Of a stretch of 64,000 nt of DNA, positions 1 to 12,052 are shown one piece after another. Under the pieces are notes generated by a model. That model had not been told where the DNA came from. It made no database searches and worked only from the letters and a program-made list of their open reading frames with translations. The DNA lies in the NCBI GenBank assembly GCA_011109175.1, contig RDEW01000013.1, forward strand, positions 721,221-785,220, written 5' to 3'. Both the position numbers and the translations under genes were made by a program. This DNA is from Dicyema japonicum (Eukaryota > Dicyemida > Rhombozoa > Dicyemidae). The first letter of the stretch is position 1. Each line of letters opens with the position of its first letter.

Positions 1-479
1 TGATGGACAGACTGCACTTCTTTGGATCAATCCTTTATAAATTTTTTATAGTCACCGTAGATAACAATTTCCTTTTTGTAGTCTTCGGAGTCCCCAAGAA
101 GGAAGCTAAGTTTCCTCCAGTTTTCGGTACAGCGTAGCGTGTTCCATTTATTTGATCTCGACGATATCCATTTTCGAAGTGTTCATTGATAGAGACCATT
201 TGATCATGGCGGTCTGGTGCTACCTCCAGAAGTCTAAGTGCTTTTTTGTTACATAAGACAGTCAACATCGTCGGCGTAAAACAATTAAATTTATATTTTT
301 AATCCTTACGTCGGAATGACCCAAATCATTTTTCTTATCATGGTGGCGACAAACTCGGCGTATTCTTAGTATCGCCAGCTCTATCTGTGTATGTGGGAAA
401 GCCAAAAACTCTATGGGATATCGGGAGCGACCATATTCCACAAGAATTGGTTATTAGTGTGAGCCAGATGTTATGGAAG

Positions 480-1800
480 ATGTCTTTTTTAGGTTCAACA
501 TATCTTGGATTGGGTCCACTATAGGGTTTTCAAATTCAATAATTTGTTTGTTCTACCGAGAGAGTTTTCAACCATAGGAGATATCAATACTGCAAGTCGA
601 GAACTAACGAATCTATGCAGTCATATTTTCACTATATGCACGAAGGGTTTTTCAAAATCATTATTTTGTGTCGCCAATTATTATGAGGCTTATTCGTGAG
701 AGGAATCGCCTAAGGGCAAAGCAAAGGCGTTGTGTCGACAAAATAGACGGGGAATTCATATCAGCCAGAATCAGGATGATGAAGGAAGCAATCAGCAGTA
801 TATGGAAGGAGGAGACTGACCGTATATGGACGGCTGAGGCTGCGAAAATTGATATGAAGAATCCCTCTTTTTGTAAATGCTATCAGAAGATAATGTGTCT
901 CAAGTCGGGAGCAGAAAAAATTATATTGAATAAACCAGACGGGGGAGTATGCATAACGGAGGAAACACCTTCGATATTCAGGATCCAGCTCAAAAAAATT
1001 CAGGTGTGGATCCCTGATGACAAAAAGAAGGTGTCTGCCGATATATTTAAACACTCTGACGAGGAACTGCCTATTGCTGATAGCACTGTCAGCGTCTTTG
1101 AAGTGATGACAGCTATCAGGAAATGCAAGGTCAATGCTCCAGGATATGACCACATATCAATGAAACTTATCAAAGAGGGTCCGAATATTTTATTTGACTA
1201 TCTGCAATGTCTTTATGATGGGTGTTTACGACTTGGCCACTCCTTTAATATGGAAGAAAGCTGTCATGAGGATGATTCCAAAACCAGAGAAGCCAATAAG
1301 AGATCCTGCAAACTACAGAGTCACTAGCTTAATGTGTTCTTTCGTGAAAGTGATTGAACGTATCATTTTCAAAAGGCTAAGCAGACATATAGAAGAGAAT
1401 GACTTTCTGATTCCGGTGAAGTGGGGTTTTCGTCCCGGAAGAGGCTGTGCAGACTGTTTCTTTTTACAGAATTCTGAAATCATGAAAGCAAAGGATTCCA
1501 AAGACAAATAAACTTATTATGTCTTGATATCTCAGCTTGTTAAAGCAGCTTGTATCAGCATGTGTTCCAAGATACCTATTTGTTTGGCTAAGAAGTTATC
1601 TTCAGGAAAGACAATCTTTTGTGAAGGTGTGTGGATATATATCCGATGCAATATCATTCAAGAGGAGTACCACAAGGTTCGGTATTGAGTCCTATTTTGT
1701 TCAATATATTCATAGAGAGTTTTCCACGTCCGAGGAATATTAATACTAGTCTTCTTATTTATGCGGATGACGTAATCGTGGTACACATCTTTAAAATCTT
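480..1800 (+). mobile_element. Decayed non-LTR retrotransposon (LINE), reverse transcriptase region
   Basis: Several overlapping frames encode a broken reverse transcriptase. A basic pre-RT helix region lies at about 690-1000. It is followed by a finger segment with NAPGYD at about 1133-1150, then IPKPEKPIRDPANYR at about 1275-1320 and WGFRPGRG at about 1425-1445. In another frame come a GVPQGSVLSP-like turn near 1670 and YADD at about 1760-1771, the catalytic core. At least three frame changes separate these motifs, so it cannot make an enzyme. Motif spacing fits the jockey/CR1/RTE side of the non-LTR elements; the clade is not resolved. Confidence 0.85.
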
Positions 1801-2299
1801 TTATATCTGAAGGAAGAATCCGGGAGTATGTTGACCAGATTGGTGCAACTTGAGAGGGCTAAAGCTCTCTGCTGAAAAATCTTGCGCACTACGAATAAGC
1901 AATGTGAAAAAGCACCTGAAACAAGAATACACACTGGGAGTAAACAATGAACACAGAGCCATATTATGACTTTCGTTGCTGACTCCTATCTTGTAAGTCG
2001 CAACAATCATGGAACAACTGACAGAACACGACTAAGACCTCCTTTTATGGCTCTTGGGTATGAAGTCAGATTATATCTGGAATTCTGACAAATATATGAT
2101 AAAAAATCTCTTCCTTTATGAGAATTAATCAATGATTCCAAGACGAAGAAAGAAGTCATGGACATCCTTCTTCATCTTTTTCTTGTGGTTCCTATGGGTT
2201 AATAAAAATAATTTGTGTTATCATCGAATTTTCGTTAAATTAAGAGACAAAAATCTTTTTTTCGCAAATAACATTTTTATGGGGGTTTAGAAAGTGAAC

Positions 2300-2675
2300 A
2301 TGGACGAGGAGTCAAACCAGGTCATGTTAATTGGAGAAAAAGGGTGACTCGTCTCTATTGCATGGCATGTCTTAGTCTCTTTAATAGTGTAACCTTTCCA
2401 CTTTGGAAATTGCAGACACGGGAGATTGGTATGCTACTGGATGCTATAAAGTGACTGATTCTAATGTGGAGATTTTGGATAAGGATGAATTGGGGACATT
2501 TATAATGGCAGCATTTTCAGCACGGTTCCGCCGTGAGGCATCACAGATGACGTCACTCATCAAGTCAAGGAACATCGTAGATGCGAGGAACTTCAGTCGG
2601 AATGGACAGCAAGCAGATTCAAACCGAGAAGCATCTGAATTTTGTCCGCACTCACGCCACTGTGCTTCCCATTAA
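2300..2675 (+). CDS. Possible two-exon gene, unidentified
   Basis: An ATG at 2300 starts MDEESNQVMLIGEKG. Removing a 32-nt GT-AG intron (2344-2375) and a 29-nt one (about 2389-2417) keeps the frame open through NTGDWYATGCYKVTD to a stop at 2673-2675. The product would be about 104 residues, with no signal peptide or membrane segment. I recognise no family. The intron sizes match the other genes here, which is the main support. The 3' part could be misread because another frame is also open near 2620-2740. It lies just upstream of the co-Smad on the same strand. Confidence 0.3.
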
Positions 2676-3019
2676 TAGTACCACTAAAACAAGGATCACC
2701 AAAGTCATCATTGTCGTGCCACGGATTAAAGTTTCACGAATATGAGGCCAAGAATTTTGAATTTCTGATATAAAAAATATCTGCTACTGTCGTTGTCTAG
2801 GGATCTTCTCCATATTCTCCACGTGCATAATTTGACACGTTTTCAGTCAAAACTATTAGTGATTCAATAAAAGTAATTAAATTTACTAATTTAGTTTCTA
2901 ATAATACACGTGATCCCCCAATATCGGTACTTAATTTATTTTGTAACAATTTGCTAAATTATCGAATTGTCGAATAATAATTTAAATATAAGTGAATTTG
3001 CGGAAATAACGATAGATTT

Positions 3020-4238
3020 ATGACTTTGAGGCTGAGAAGTGAAATTGTTGACTTTGTCATGAAAAGTGCCGTGGGCAAAAATGGGGGATCCAGTGAAACC
3101 AGGGAAATAATCAGTGGACTACTCAGAAGGATCCAGAACAGCTCGGAAGTGGTTGAAAACCTGATGACTGCCTTAAAATTTCAGCATTCAGATCTCAGTA
3201 AATGTGTGCTGATGGACAACAGTCTGGACGGGAGAGTCCAGGTGATCCCTGTCTCATCACTTAGATTTACTCAAAAAAATATTTCCCCCATTTGATATCA
3301 TTCAAAATATTCCGACGTGGGGATGTCGAATTGAGAGATCTGAAATCAATATGTGAATACGGCTTCAAAAAGAACTCCCACAAAATTTGCATAAATCCCT
3401 TCCACTACGTCTACGAAAATGCAGGTAAACCAAATCTCCAACATGTAGACCAACACCCGGATTTGATGCCCTTCTTTAGTTACTGGGAGATCGGTTGAAT
3501 GGGAATTTTGATTTTTAGAGGAAAATCTGATCAGAATATATCGAAAACACACAAACTCTGGTAATCCATCAAATCTATTAAGACTGTAATTTCTGGTGTT
3601 CCGTCCAATATTTTGAATATTCAATCCCACAGGGGGATCCCTTCATGATCGAAAGAGTATATCCGTATTTTTCCATCACGGGGAATAGGGTGAATAATTA
3701 CCCCCAGAATTTGCTATTGGATGCATTGTGACTTCTCCGAAAAACGACTGTTCAGAGAAGTCGAAGTATCCTTGTTATTTAACCGAGACAATACATCTTA
3801 GATGGGATCGCTCTTGATATTGACTTTGAACAGAAGATCCACATCTACCACAACTCCTATAGATCCGTTTTTGTCCAATTTGATGGGAGTGAAGTTCCGG
3901 CAATAATAAGAATGGTCCCAAACGAATATATCGAGGTTCTCTTACATGGTTAGGTTCCAGATATTCAGCCTATCCAAATTATTTTCGGCCATAGTCAGGA
4001 ACATCCAATACTTGGCGTCCATCACAAACATCAGTTTGGTCATTTTAGCGATTTAGATGTTTTTGAGGATTTTTTTGTAAGATGGAAGAACCTTTGTTGT
4101 GTATCTGTGAGCTTTAACAAAGGATTCGGACCAGGATATACATTAAGAACACCCGAAGAGACGCCCACGTGGATAAGAGTTTGTTATGATTGGGGTAGTT
4201 TAGATAACTTACTCGATTGGGATTCATTTCATCACTGA
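3020..4238 (+). CDS. SMAD4: Co-Smad (SMAD4-like) transcription factor
   Basis: The product should be the common mediator of TGF-beta/BMP signalling: it binds DNA through MH1 and receptor-phosphorylated Smads through MH2. MH1 runs from the ATG at 3020, with GGSSETREI, SKCVLMDNSLDGRVQ, then LKSICEYGF and ICINPFHY, matching the SMAD4 zinc-binding pattern. MH2 shows FWCSVQYFE, CYWMHCDFSEKRL, SVFVQFDG, VSFNKGFGPGY and TPTWIRVCYDW. Introns of about 18-28 nt are inferred (first at 3242-3264). The MH1-MH2 linker is only some 30-40 residues, far shorter than in vertebrate SMAD4. It ends soon after the last MH2 helix with no SSXS motif, as expected for a co-Smad. One junction near 3690-3715 needs either an odd splice or a one-base correction in a C run. 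Confidence 0.85.
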
Positions 4239-4300
4239 AATCATTGAGTTTCTTAAAGATACCATTCAAAGAACTTAACTTTGATTTATTCTTTTAAATT

Positions 4301-4700
4301 ACGAAATTTAGGCTTTATTTAATCAATCTGTTTATTCGTCAGCAGTAGATTTATACCATGGTTTTTTTTCTAGACGTGATCCCCAATGAGATAAAAATGA
4401 CCTAGATATCAAAGCACTGTTAGCGACGATGAGAAAAACTGGTCCCCACGTAAAGAGGTAGAAAATCAATAATTTAAAATAAAGTGGAAATGACATTTTT
4501 GACGTCAAATTGAGTTTGGATGCAAGTGAGAATGATCTCGAGTTAAAAGAGGTCGAAAAAATCAATAATTTAAAATGGAATTTAGACGATATTTTAGACA
4601 TTAAATAAATGGCTGGAAGCCTTGATAAAGGAGGTCGACCTCTTGATAAGTGATTCCTTGATAAAAGAGGTCAAAAATTTACTTTCTTAAAATGAAGTAT
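4301..4700. repeat. Imperfect tandem repeat in AT-rich spacer
   Basis: A phrase close to AAAGAGGTCGAAAAATCAAT followed by a TTTAAAAT-like stretch recurs at about 4454-4483, 4547-4578 and, more diverged, 4663-4695. The period is about 93-115 bp. The minus-strand open frame over this stretch is a by-product of the repeat and resembles no protein family. Confidence 0.5.
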
Positions 4701-4705
4701 AATTA

Positions 4706-5834
4706 ATAGGGCGGAAAATAGTTATATTCAATCATAAAATTGTCCTAAAATAGACATAATTATTTTTTTTAATTTCGTTAGTATTTTTCATTTCTTTTTT
4801 AAATTGCACATTGTAATTTTCTTGTCTACTGCAATAAGGTTAATTGGACCAGAACACAAAATTTAGTCAATTGAAAATTTCTTAATCGAATTACAACGGA
4901 AACTCTTAAAGGAGGCTAGTTTACAAAGCTGCCCTCCATTCCATACACTATCGAAATATCTACAGTCATACAGAAATTTTGAGCCGGTGTCATGTCCAAT
5001 GAGAAGAGCTGTTCAGGATTCTTGACTCCGCCGGAATCGTCCTCTCCTTTGTCGGTCCGAGATCACTTAGTTAGATGAGAACTTTTCTTTCTCTTTGACC
5101 CAGCGATCCTGGGTAATAATAATAATTTTTGTCTACTAGCAGTTTTCATTTAATGGCAGGTTTGTATTTTCTCAATTATTAAAACTATTAGAACTCGGAG
5201 GCAAAATAAGGAATAAATTTAAAAGCATTTTCCAAAAACTCATACATAGATACAAGATCACCTAAATGAAATTTATCCTGCCAAAATGCTCAAAGATAAT
5301 AAAATCATCTAACAATACTACACCGATCTATATCCTAATGGAAAAGACATCAGACTGAATCCTACAAGTATGGAGATTACTCAACTTTTTCTTACTTAAG
5401 ATAACGAAAAAAACTGGATATCTTTTTGGTTAAAGCATTTTTAAATGGCGATGTTGCACTTCACAAATTAAGGAAAAGTTATATAAAAAGCTATTTTTTA
5501 AATTACAATGTCCCTTCAATTTATATTATTGAACTACAGAAAATGTTTTTAAACAAACAATTCTATTTAATTATTGATGAAAGTAACATTAACGGAAAGT
5601 AATATTAAATGTAATTGTCGGGACAATTTGTAGTGCAAGAAAAGTCAATGAAAACAATATTGACTTTACGGTTGATGAAAATTTTATTAAATTTAAATTG
5701 TTTTAATAATAAATAATAATTTTTATTTACTTTTAAAATTTTTATACTTTTCGTGAAGGGGCTACTTTACGGTTGTATCGAAAAGGGGGGTACTTTACAG
5801 GTGATCCAAAATGTCCTATTATTTCCGCCCTAAT
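4706..5834. mobile_element. Possible non-autonomous DNA transposon with terminal inverted repeats
   Basis: The left end reads ATAGGGCGGAAA (4706 on). The right end, read inward on the other strand, is ATTAGGGCGGAAA (from 5834). AATTA lies directly outside both ends (4701-4705 and 5835-5839) and may be a 5-bp target duplication. The 1.13 kb interior is AT-rich with no recognisable transposase, so this would be a non-autonomous or decayed element. The inverted repeat is short and the flanks are AT-rich, so chance cannot be excluded. Confidence 0.45.
5058..5130 (+). repeat. LINE-type 3' tail fragment (GAGATCACTTAG type)
   Basis: GAGATCACTTAG followed by a pyrimidine-rich stretch and AATAATAATAAT resembles the tail seen at about 24010, 41896 and 47690. 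It is probably a truncated insertion remnant. Confidence 0.4.
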
Positions 5835-5839
5835 AATTA

Positions 5840-8070
5840 ACAATCATATTTATTTATCGATTTTTTGCTGATAAAGACTATCGAGAAGAGAGAAATACGT
5901 TGTAGTCGGGTATTAGTCCAATAAAAATCAAAGGATTTGAACTGATGGAATTCTCAAACAATATATCCACGTGGACCTGTTTTTTTTTTCTTAGGTCGTT
6001 TAAAAAAATATCAGAGCATCCACAGTGTTTTTTCAAATACTGGTACGTACAAGATGGAGTTCTTGTAGAACTAACAAATACTGTTATTTAAAATTAGAAA
6101 TGTTAGTTCTTTTTGGTTAAAGTTGGTTTCAAAGTGAATAAATGCGAAATGTCTTATATCGGAATTTAGTGAGTTATTTAACACAGTTTGTCTTGCAAAT
6201 CATTTAAGGTTTTATATTTAGGAAATATTACTTTATCCCTTTGTTGAGAAGAGACAGTGGCTTCTTCATGCCAATCTTCAATCGAGAGAGTGGAATAAAG
6301 AGGTTTTCGACCATATACCCTTGATAATGAACTCATGCAGGCACCATGCGTTTATAGGGAAAAGTTATTGGGAATCTTTTATTACACGAATATTCACCAG
6401 AAAATCAACAAATTAGAGTAAGCAAAGAACCATTGAAACTGTTAAATTACAATTTCAAGTGACATCCGTTTCCATCCTCTTGGAAGCCTACTCTTTGGGG
6501 GATCTTACGACAAAATATTAGATTCATTAAAATCAATTGAATCAAGAAGCTAATATATGCTACAAGGGAAGAGCACCGAGAAAGGATAAGGATTTTGGTG
6601 GAGCGCATCGGGATCACGTGATAGATAGTTTGGTTTTAGCGTGGTCTTGGGTGTTAAATAAATAACAATAATTCAATATTGTAGATTTATCCGACACAGA
6701 AAGCACCTCCTCTGTGATAAGGTCAACTACAAGATGAAATGTTCACGGTTCAATGTTTAATCTGATTTACGGCTTACTTTTTAAGAGATCTGACACTTTA
6801 GACGAAAAAAGAGTTTAACAGGTCAGATAAATGTGACAAACCACGGAGTGAGGTCGTTACACGAACTGATAGTTTTGACTTTTCTTCAGTCTCTCTATGT
6901 GACCCCGAGTTTTAAATATTAATAAACTGTGAAATAATTTGCATAATATTTAATTTTGACAAATATTAAATCTATTACCACATTTATGAGATATATTTCA
7001 ATCAATGTGAAATTTACATTTTTTCTAAGCCAAAAAGTGCAGAAATTCTTATCAGATAGTTCCAATGATGTCGGTCTCTATACAAAAGCGTTTATCGAAA
7101 AAATACTATTCTCTTCAAGATTAGACACACTATTCTTTGCCACTTCTACTTGAAGAGGCCACTTTTAATTAAACGACACATGTCAATTGAAAACGTGGAT
7201 ATTGTGACCTCAAAAATTTACAAAATTGGCAATTAATTTGTGAATTATAAGTTAACTAAATATTCCGTAATATTACTAATGTTAAATTTTGGATAATGTC
7301 AAAAAAGTCATATTTTATTGATTTAGATTTTTTATTTTTTAGATTTTCGAGTTTTTGAATAAAATACTAACGTGTATTTATTCATCGTCAGCTCGCGTTT
7401 AATTGAGGTTATTGAAAATGTTAAATATCCTGGATAATTTTCTATCGTCTTTCATAAGGATATGATATGAAACTTTTACAAAAACAGTTTTTTTATTGAA
7501 TCTTTGTCTAAGAAACATTTCAAACAGACACTTGTATCATTTTAATGTGATTTTCCTTGCATGAGTTGAACAGTAAAATCTATTTCATAGGTTTTACTAG
7601 CATTTATTATAGAACCGAAAAAATTTTTTGTTTTGATATAAAAAACCAATATTCGTGGACAGATATATGTGAATACATACATAATACTGCTGAGTATTGA
7701 TTGTTTTATATACGAATTTACTTAACTTGAGTTTTCGTCTTCACAATTGTTGATTATATTTAAAGAGGTTGATCTTATTATTTCTTAGATAGAGGATATT
7801 AAAATCAAAACAAGAGAGATAAAAATTTATTGAAATTGGCTATCTACCAAAAATAATTCTGACCGGAAGGGGAAGTTTGCTCGAAGTTTCTAAATGGATG
7901 CTTAAGCAGTCTAATAACTACATTGCAATTTATCGGCATGTTATGTTAATATTGATTTATAAATTACGAAAAGCAGCTAACAGATTCATAATTAATTAGT
8001 TAAGCTATTTTTTCTATTACAAAATGAAAAACAACATTTTTATCTATGCATATGGCTATTGGTCAAAACA
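5840..8070. other. AT-rich spacer without recognisable genes
   Basis: I see no exon chain or protein motif here. At 6608-6680 there is another GGGATCAC-type retrotransposon tail (GGGATCACGTGATAG, then GTGGTCTTGGG and TTAAATAAATAA). The remainder is low-complexity AT-rich sequence. Confidence 0.5.
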
Positions 8071-8074
8071 TAAG

Positions 8075-8299
8075 TTAGTAAGTTGCCCTCACTGCGTGGC
8101 TGTTCCCTCTCAGAATTGCGAGCGAAATTCCCTCAAATAGCCAGCGGCGTTCACGGAGATCTCCAGTGCATGAGGTGATCCGGTTTTCCAAGACGTCCGA
8201 AAAACTCGAATGTAGGGGGAGTAGATCCAGAAGTATCCATAGCAAAAGGTACAAATTGACATTATCAGGAAGGTCGACGTATTTTTTGAGTTTGGCCAT
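8075..8299 (-). mobile_element. LINE family D, C-terminal fragment
   Basis: The minus strand encodes a segment ending RERRWLFEGISLAILRGNS. This matches the final QRVSVALQRGNAA-like motif of non-LTR elements whose ORF carries a VPVAVETSG segment after the reverse transcriptase. Related pieces lie on the minus strand at 16270-17170, 39560-39870, 44336-44396 and 56332-56520. Only about 75 codons remain, without the upstream domains. Confidence 0.6.
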
Positions 8300-8720
8300 T
8301 TGAATATGGCTATTTGAAAAAAATTCCTTACACGTTATTCAGAAAAAATTTTTATTAGTGATAAATTACTATCTAAGATCGAAAGTTTTAACCTTAAAAC
8401 GTTTTGAATTTTTTTTTTTTTTTTTTTTTTTACAAAATTTTAAATGGAAAAAGAATAGTTAATTTTAATTCAGCTGTTGGGAGATGCACAAGCTAAATTA
8501 CATTATTCTATATTTTAATAAAGTTTTTGATTAGATTTTTTCATATTAAAATTTTATTATTATTATTATATTTATTATTTATTATAATGAAAGATTTGAA
8601 TTTCTTGTTGTTGTGGACATGGTGGTTTCTTTAAGAAAAGAAAAAATATGTTTCATTCGACCTATCTACGAAAATTACTAAACGAAAAAATAAAAGGACC
8701 GCAGAGAATGTGGTCGATCT
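8300..8720. other. AT-rich spacer with a long T run
   Basis: A run of about 22 T residues occurs near 8410-8431, followed by AT-rich sequence. It could be a minus-strand poly(A) remnant, but no retrocopy is recognisable beside it. Confidence 0.4.
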
Positions 8721-8944
8721 TCTCTCTCTGCCATGGTCTAGTTGACAAAGTTCACACTGTGGACCGGAAACAATGAGCTGTGGAAGTCGTAGAGTCTGCA
8801 AAATCCAGATTCAATTGGATTCTCCTTGGTGGGTGGCCTCTGATTACTAAAGCTTTTAACTAGAGATTCGGGACATCGAAATCCATTGCCAATTTTAAGT
8901 GCTTGCTCTTCTCCAAGTCCAGTGAATGACTTTGTGGCCTTCAA

Positions 8945-9530
8945 GTGGAAGAAAAACAGTTGGTAGAAGTTTTAAATTTTGGAAAATGCTTTGAGTTCCG
9001 TTGCCAAATTGGAAATTACTCACAACGGGAAGGTACGTTCGTATCCCTACTAGGAAGATTCCCAGACAAATGCTTAGAAAGGAGACTCTGTGGAATTAAT
9101 TCAGCAATCAAGGAATATATTGATTCCTTGCCAAGTTTGGATATCAATGATATCATATATGCTGGGCAGTCCACTTATGAGGCTCTTGCCAAGAAGAAAA
9201 ACACTAAAAGTAGTTGGGAAGAGTCAATGAAAAGCAAACTCACTAAACTTAAGCAACAACTTGAGCAAATTCAAATGGCTCTTGAAATGAACGGGAAGAA
9301 TCAATTTTACGAAGAAATACGCAAACCTTATGCTTATGTGGCTTTAAAAATCGAAGAAGGGAGAATTCGAGAGGGTTTCTTCCTATGTTCGCGATCGAAT
9401 AAAGATTGTTGAGAAGTTGCGAGTTTACGAATCAAGGCGGTCATCAATTTCAATGAGGAGGAATGTCGTAGTATTTGGAATAAGGAAGAGCAACAGAAGA
9501 GCAATTTCTTTAATAAATTCATTTATTATT
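8945..9530 (+). mobile_element. Probable LINE ORF segment upstream of the RT domain
   Basis: An open frame of about 155 codons has a lysine- and glutamine-rich helical stretch (KSKLTKLKQQLEQIQMALEM). It switches frame near 9365 into VRDRIKIVEKLRVYESRRSS. This pattern resembles the segment that precedes the reverse transcriptase in several metazoan non-LTR elements. The frame change and missing RT domain mark it as a remnant. A host coiled-coil gene is the alternative. Confidence 0.4.
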
Positions 9531-10059
9531 TTTATGACTCATAAATGCTATAAAAATAATAATTTCCGTCCCCGTATATGATTTCTGCTATTATTTTAAT
9601 CTTCGCAACCCAGAAAAGGGCCTTCAAACTAACTGAAAGATGGTATACAGGCAAAATATCAAATCACCGACGCCCTTAGAGACACTAATTGGAAAAAAAA
9701 CAAAAAAGGACACCAATGCCAAAAAAGAAGTGCTCGTCCGCAATGAACTTGTGTAGGCTCAAGGGATCAGCACCGAGCAAAGATGAGAGCCATGATTCAA
9801 TTAGTCGAGATCACTTAGTTTTTTTCGGTTTAGTGGTCATTGGAATTAATTTTTTTGTATTTGCTGGTGAAACATTGAAAATGATGACCCATGTACCGTG
9901 TTACATGTGGTCATGTTTTAATAAAATAATAATTAAAAAAATTTAATGCTATATTTTTTGTCTATAAATGCTATAATGCTATTTTTAAGTGCTATAATTT
10001 AAATTTTAAATGCTATAAAAATTGTCTTAGTGGTAACAATAATAGCGTAATTCCAGGTA

Positions 10060-10650
10060 GTACCGAGTTAAAAGACTCGACCACGTTGATAAATAACTCT
10101 CCGAGTATGTGATGTTTATTAGCTCCGATTTCTTTATATTTATCTCAAGTCCGGGGTTTATATGCCGGCACGTCATGTGAAGAACGTAATGAACTCTTCT
10201 CCACGGCCTTTCAATCGTAGCGTCATCAAGACACCAGAGGTTTAGTTCTGGTTGATAGAGCGGACAATTTCATTGCTGGGCAAGCGAAGAGAAGTGGACT
10301 ATGTCAGTCCCCTTGTTGGACTCCTGTCTCCGAACAGATAATCTTCTCCCCGAAAACCAGTGAAGAGTTGGTTCCGCAAGCGAGGTAGACGAGTGGAATA
10401 AGTTCCGGGGCTCGTTTGAAATGATCGTCTGGGTCTTCCGACCAATGCCCATGCAGACACTGCAGTTCCATAGGCAGAGCGAGCATGCAGCCCGCTGAGA
10501 CATCTTTATACATAACAATTTTCCATGAATTTGATTTACCTTAATTTTTTGATGAGTTTCTAGTCCATGTTTGGTACTTCTCTTTATTTCCTCATTAGAG
10601 CGGTGTCCAGTTTCAAAAACAGGCATCAAAAATGACCATTTGTTCACACA
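10060..10650 (-). mobile_element. LINE family D reverse transcriptase fragment
   Basis: Reading down the minus strand gives SSLVFGEKIICSETGVQQGD, then PLGPLLFALAIQ, LWCLDDATI and GLEINIKKSEL. These are the GVQQGDPLGP turn, a YxDD-equivalent box in which LDDA replaces YADD, and the following KSE motif of a non-LTR reverse transcriptase. Stops and frame changes interrupt it. The GVQQGDPLGP signature belongs with the C-terminal pieces at 16270-17170, so both probably derive from one family. Confidence 0.75.
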
Positions 10651-11202
10651 TTACAGTGGATCATCCTTTGAAGGATTTCCACAGCTGTAGTTCTTGATTG
10701 TATGCAAACTTTGTAGTACTTATTTCTCTGCCACTTCGATCGTGGTTACTGGGTACATTTAATTGGTTGTTAACTACTAAATCCTTTCTCTCAGTATTCT
10801 GGGTAAATAAACTTAAAAAGTCATTTGAAAAAAAGTAATACGATTTTCATCGAATAATTGTAGATTTTCTAACCAAGTTAGATATCTGTTAGTTTAAATT
10901 AAATTAGCATGTTAACTACAATCCAGCAAAGTACGGAGATAGTTACTTCAAATTGACGAGCTACGGACGAAGTAGATACTTTACGCGCCTGAGCGATTAC
11001 TGTTAAATTAAAATTAATTGTTGAACTTGTTATGCTCGAATCTTCAAATAAAATAATATAAATTGATTAAATATGGAATTAAAATATTTACCTTCAATTG
11101 TAGTGGATGGTAGAAGTTGCAGTTGCCAATTCTATGGATGAATGCAACAATTAATTATATTATATTTATTTATTTTATTTATTAAATATAAATAAATATT
11201 TA

Positions 11203-11930
11203 TTAAATATATAATAAAGTATATCCTAATGATAGTAAAATATATAATAAAAATAAAAACAACAATGAACTACCATTTACTGGTTCAAAGTGTCCGTTAT
11301 TTAATGATCTAAGACGGCAGGTAGTGGCTTCAAAATTATTAAAAATACCCTCTCCGGAAAATGCTGTAAATATATTTCCCCGGAATTGAACTATTTGCAC
11401 TTTTAAGTGAAAGATGTTGAGAATTAAATAGTCATTAAATTCTTTAATGTAATAGCATTGATAGAAATTTCCCGTGTCAAATCTTTCAGCCACACGAAGA
11501 TTAGATTGAATAAGACCAATACCGTCTATCTTTTAAGCGGGAAAATACCATCAATATTAACGCTAATGTCTTCCAGAATATAATAATCATCATCCAATCG
11601 AATTTTAAATCTAATGGTAGAATATTCAATCATAAGTTGGAGGAAGAATGAATTTCCTATACTCGTATATCGAACAGCTGATTCGTTAAAATTGATAACT
11701 CGACCCTACCATTATCACATTCATTTACAGTTCTATCAGATGTAATCATCAAGTTAATTACTCCACTAAATATTATGGTATAGTCGGGATTCACATGGAT
11801 GTTAAAAATTTGAACTGGATAATCTGTATTTCTAAAATAAGTGATTTCTAGTCCTATCAAACTAAAAAACAGGAACAATTCCTACAAAATTAGTTTATTT
11901 AACAAACCCCCAATCATAAAATTCATAAAG
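11203..11930 (-). CDS. Type I membrane protein, LAMP-like (tentative)
   Basis: Exons on the minus strand join through introns of about 21-32 nt into one frame. There is a hydrophobic start (ELFLFFSLIGLEIT), a luminal region with spaced cysteines (VNECDN, NFYQCYYIKEF, ATTCRL) and a C-terminal membrane segment (LLFLFLLYILLSLGYTLLYI) just before the stop at 11203. Spaced cysteines, a QIVQF segment and a final helix resemble lysosome-associated membrane glycoproteins, but the usual cytosolic GY sorting tail is absent. The first exon (about 11905-11930, MNFMIGG) joins out of phase by one base, so the start is unsure. Family identity is weak; that this is a real secretory-pathway gene is better supported. 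Confidence 0.5.
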
Positions 11931-12052
11931 TGAAATAATAATTATTAACGAATAATTTATTATTATTATTAAAATAAAATTAATTAATTTAATAATAATT
12001 TAATAATAATAATTTAATAAAAATAAATTATTTTTTGTTATTAATGAAAACT

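Noticed and set aside
4332..4601. 89-codon open frame on the minus strand
   Set aside because: Its sequence repeats itself (FKLLIF twice) because it overlies the local tandem repeat; it has no family similarity.
8410..8431. Long T run taken as the poly(A) tail of a retrocopy
   Set aside because: On the minus strand it would lie upstream of the LINE fragment at 8075-8299, the wrong end, and no other retrocopy is adjacent.
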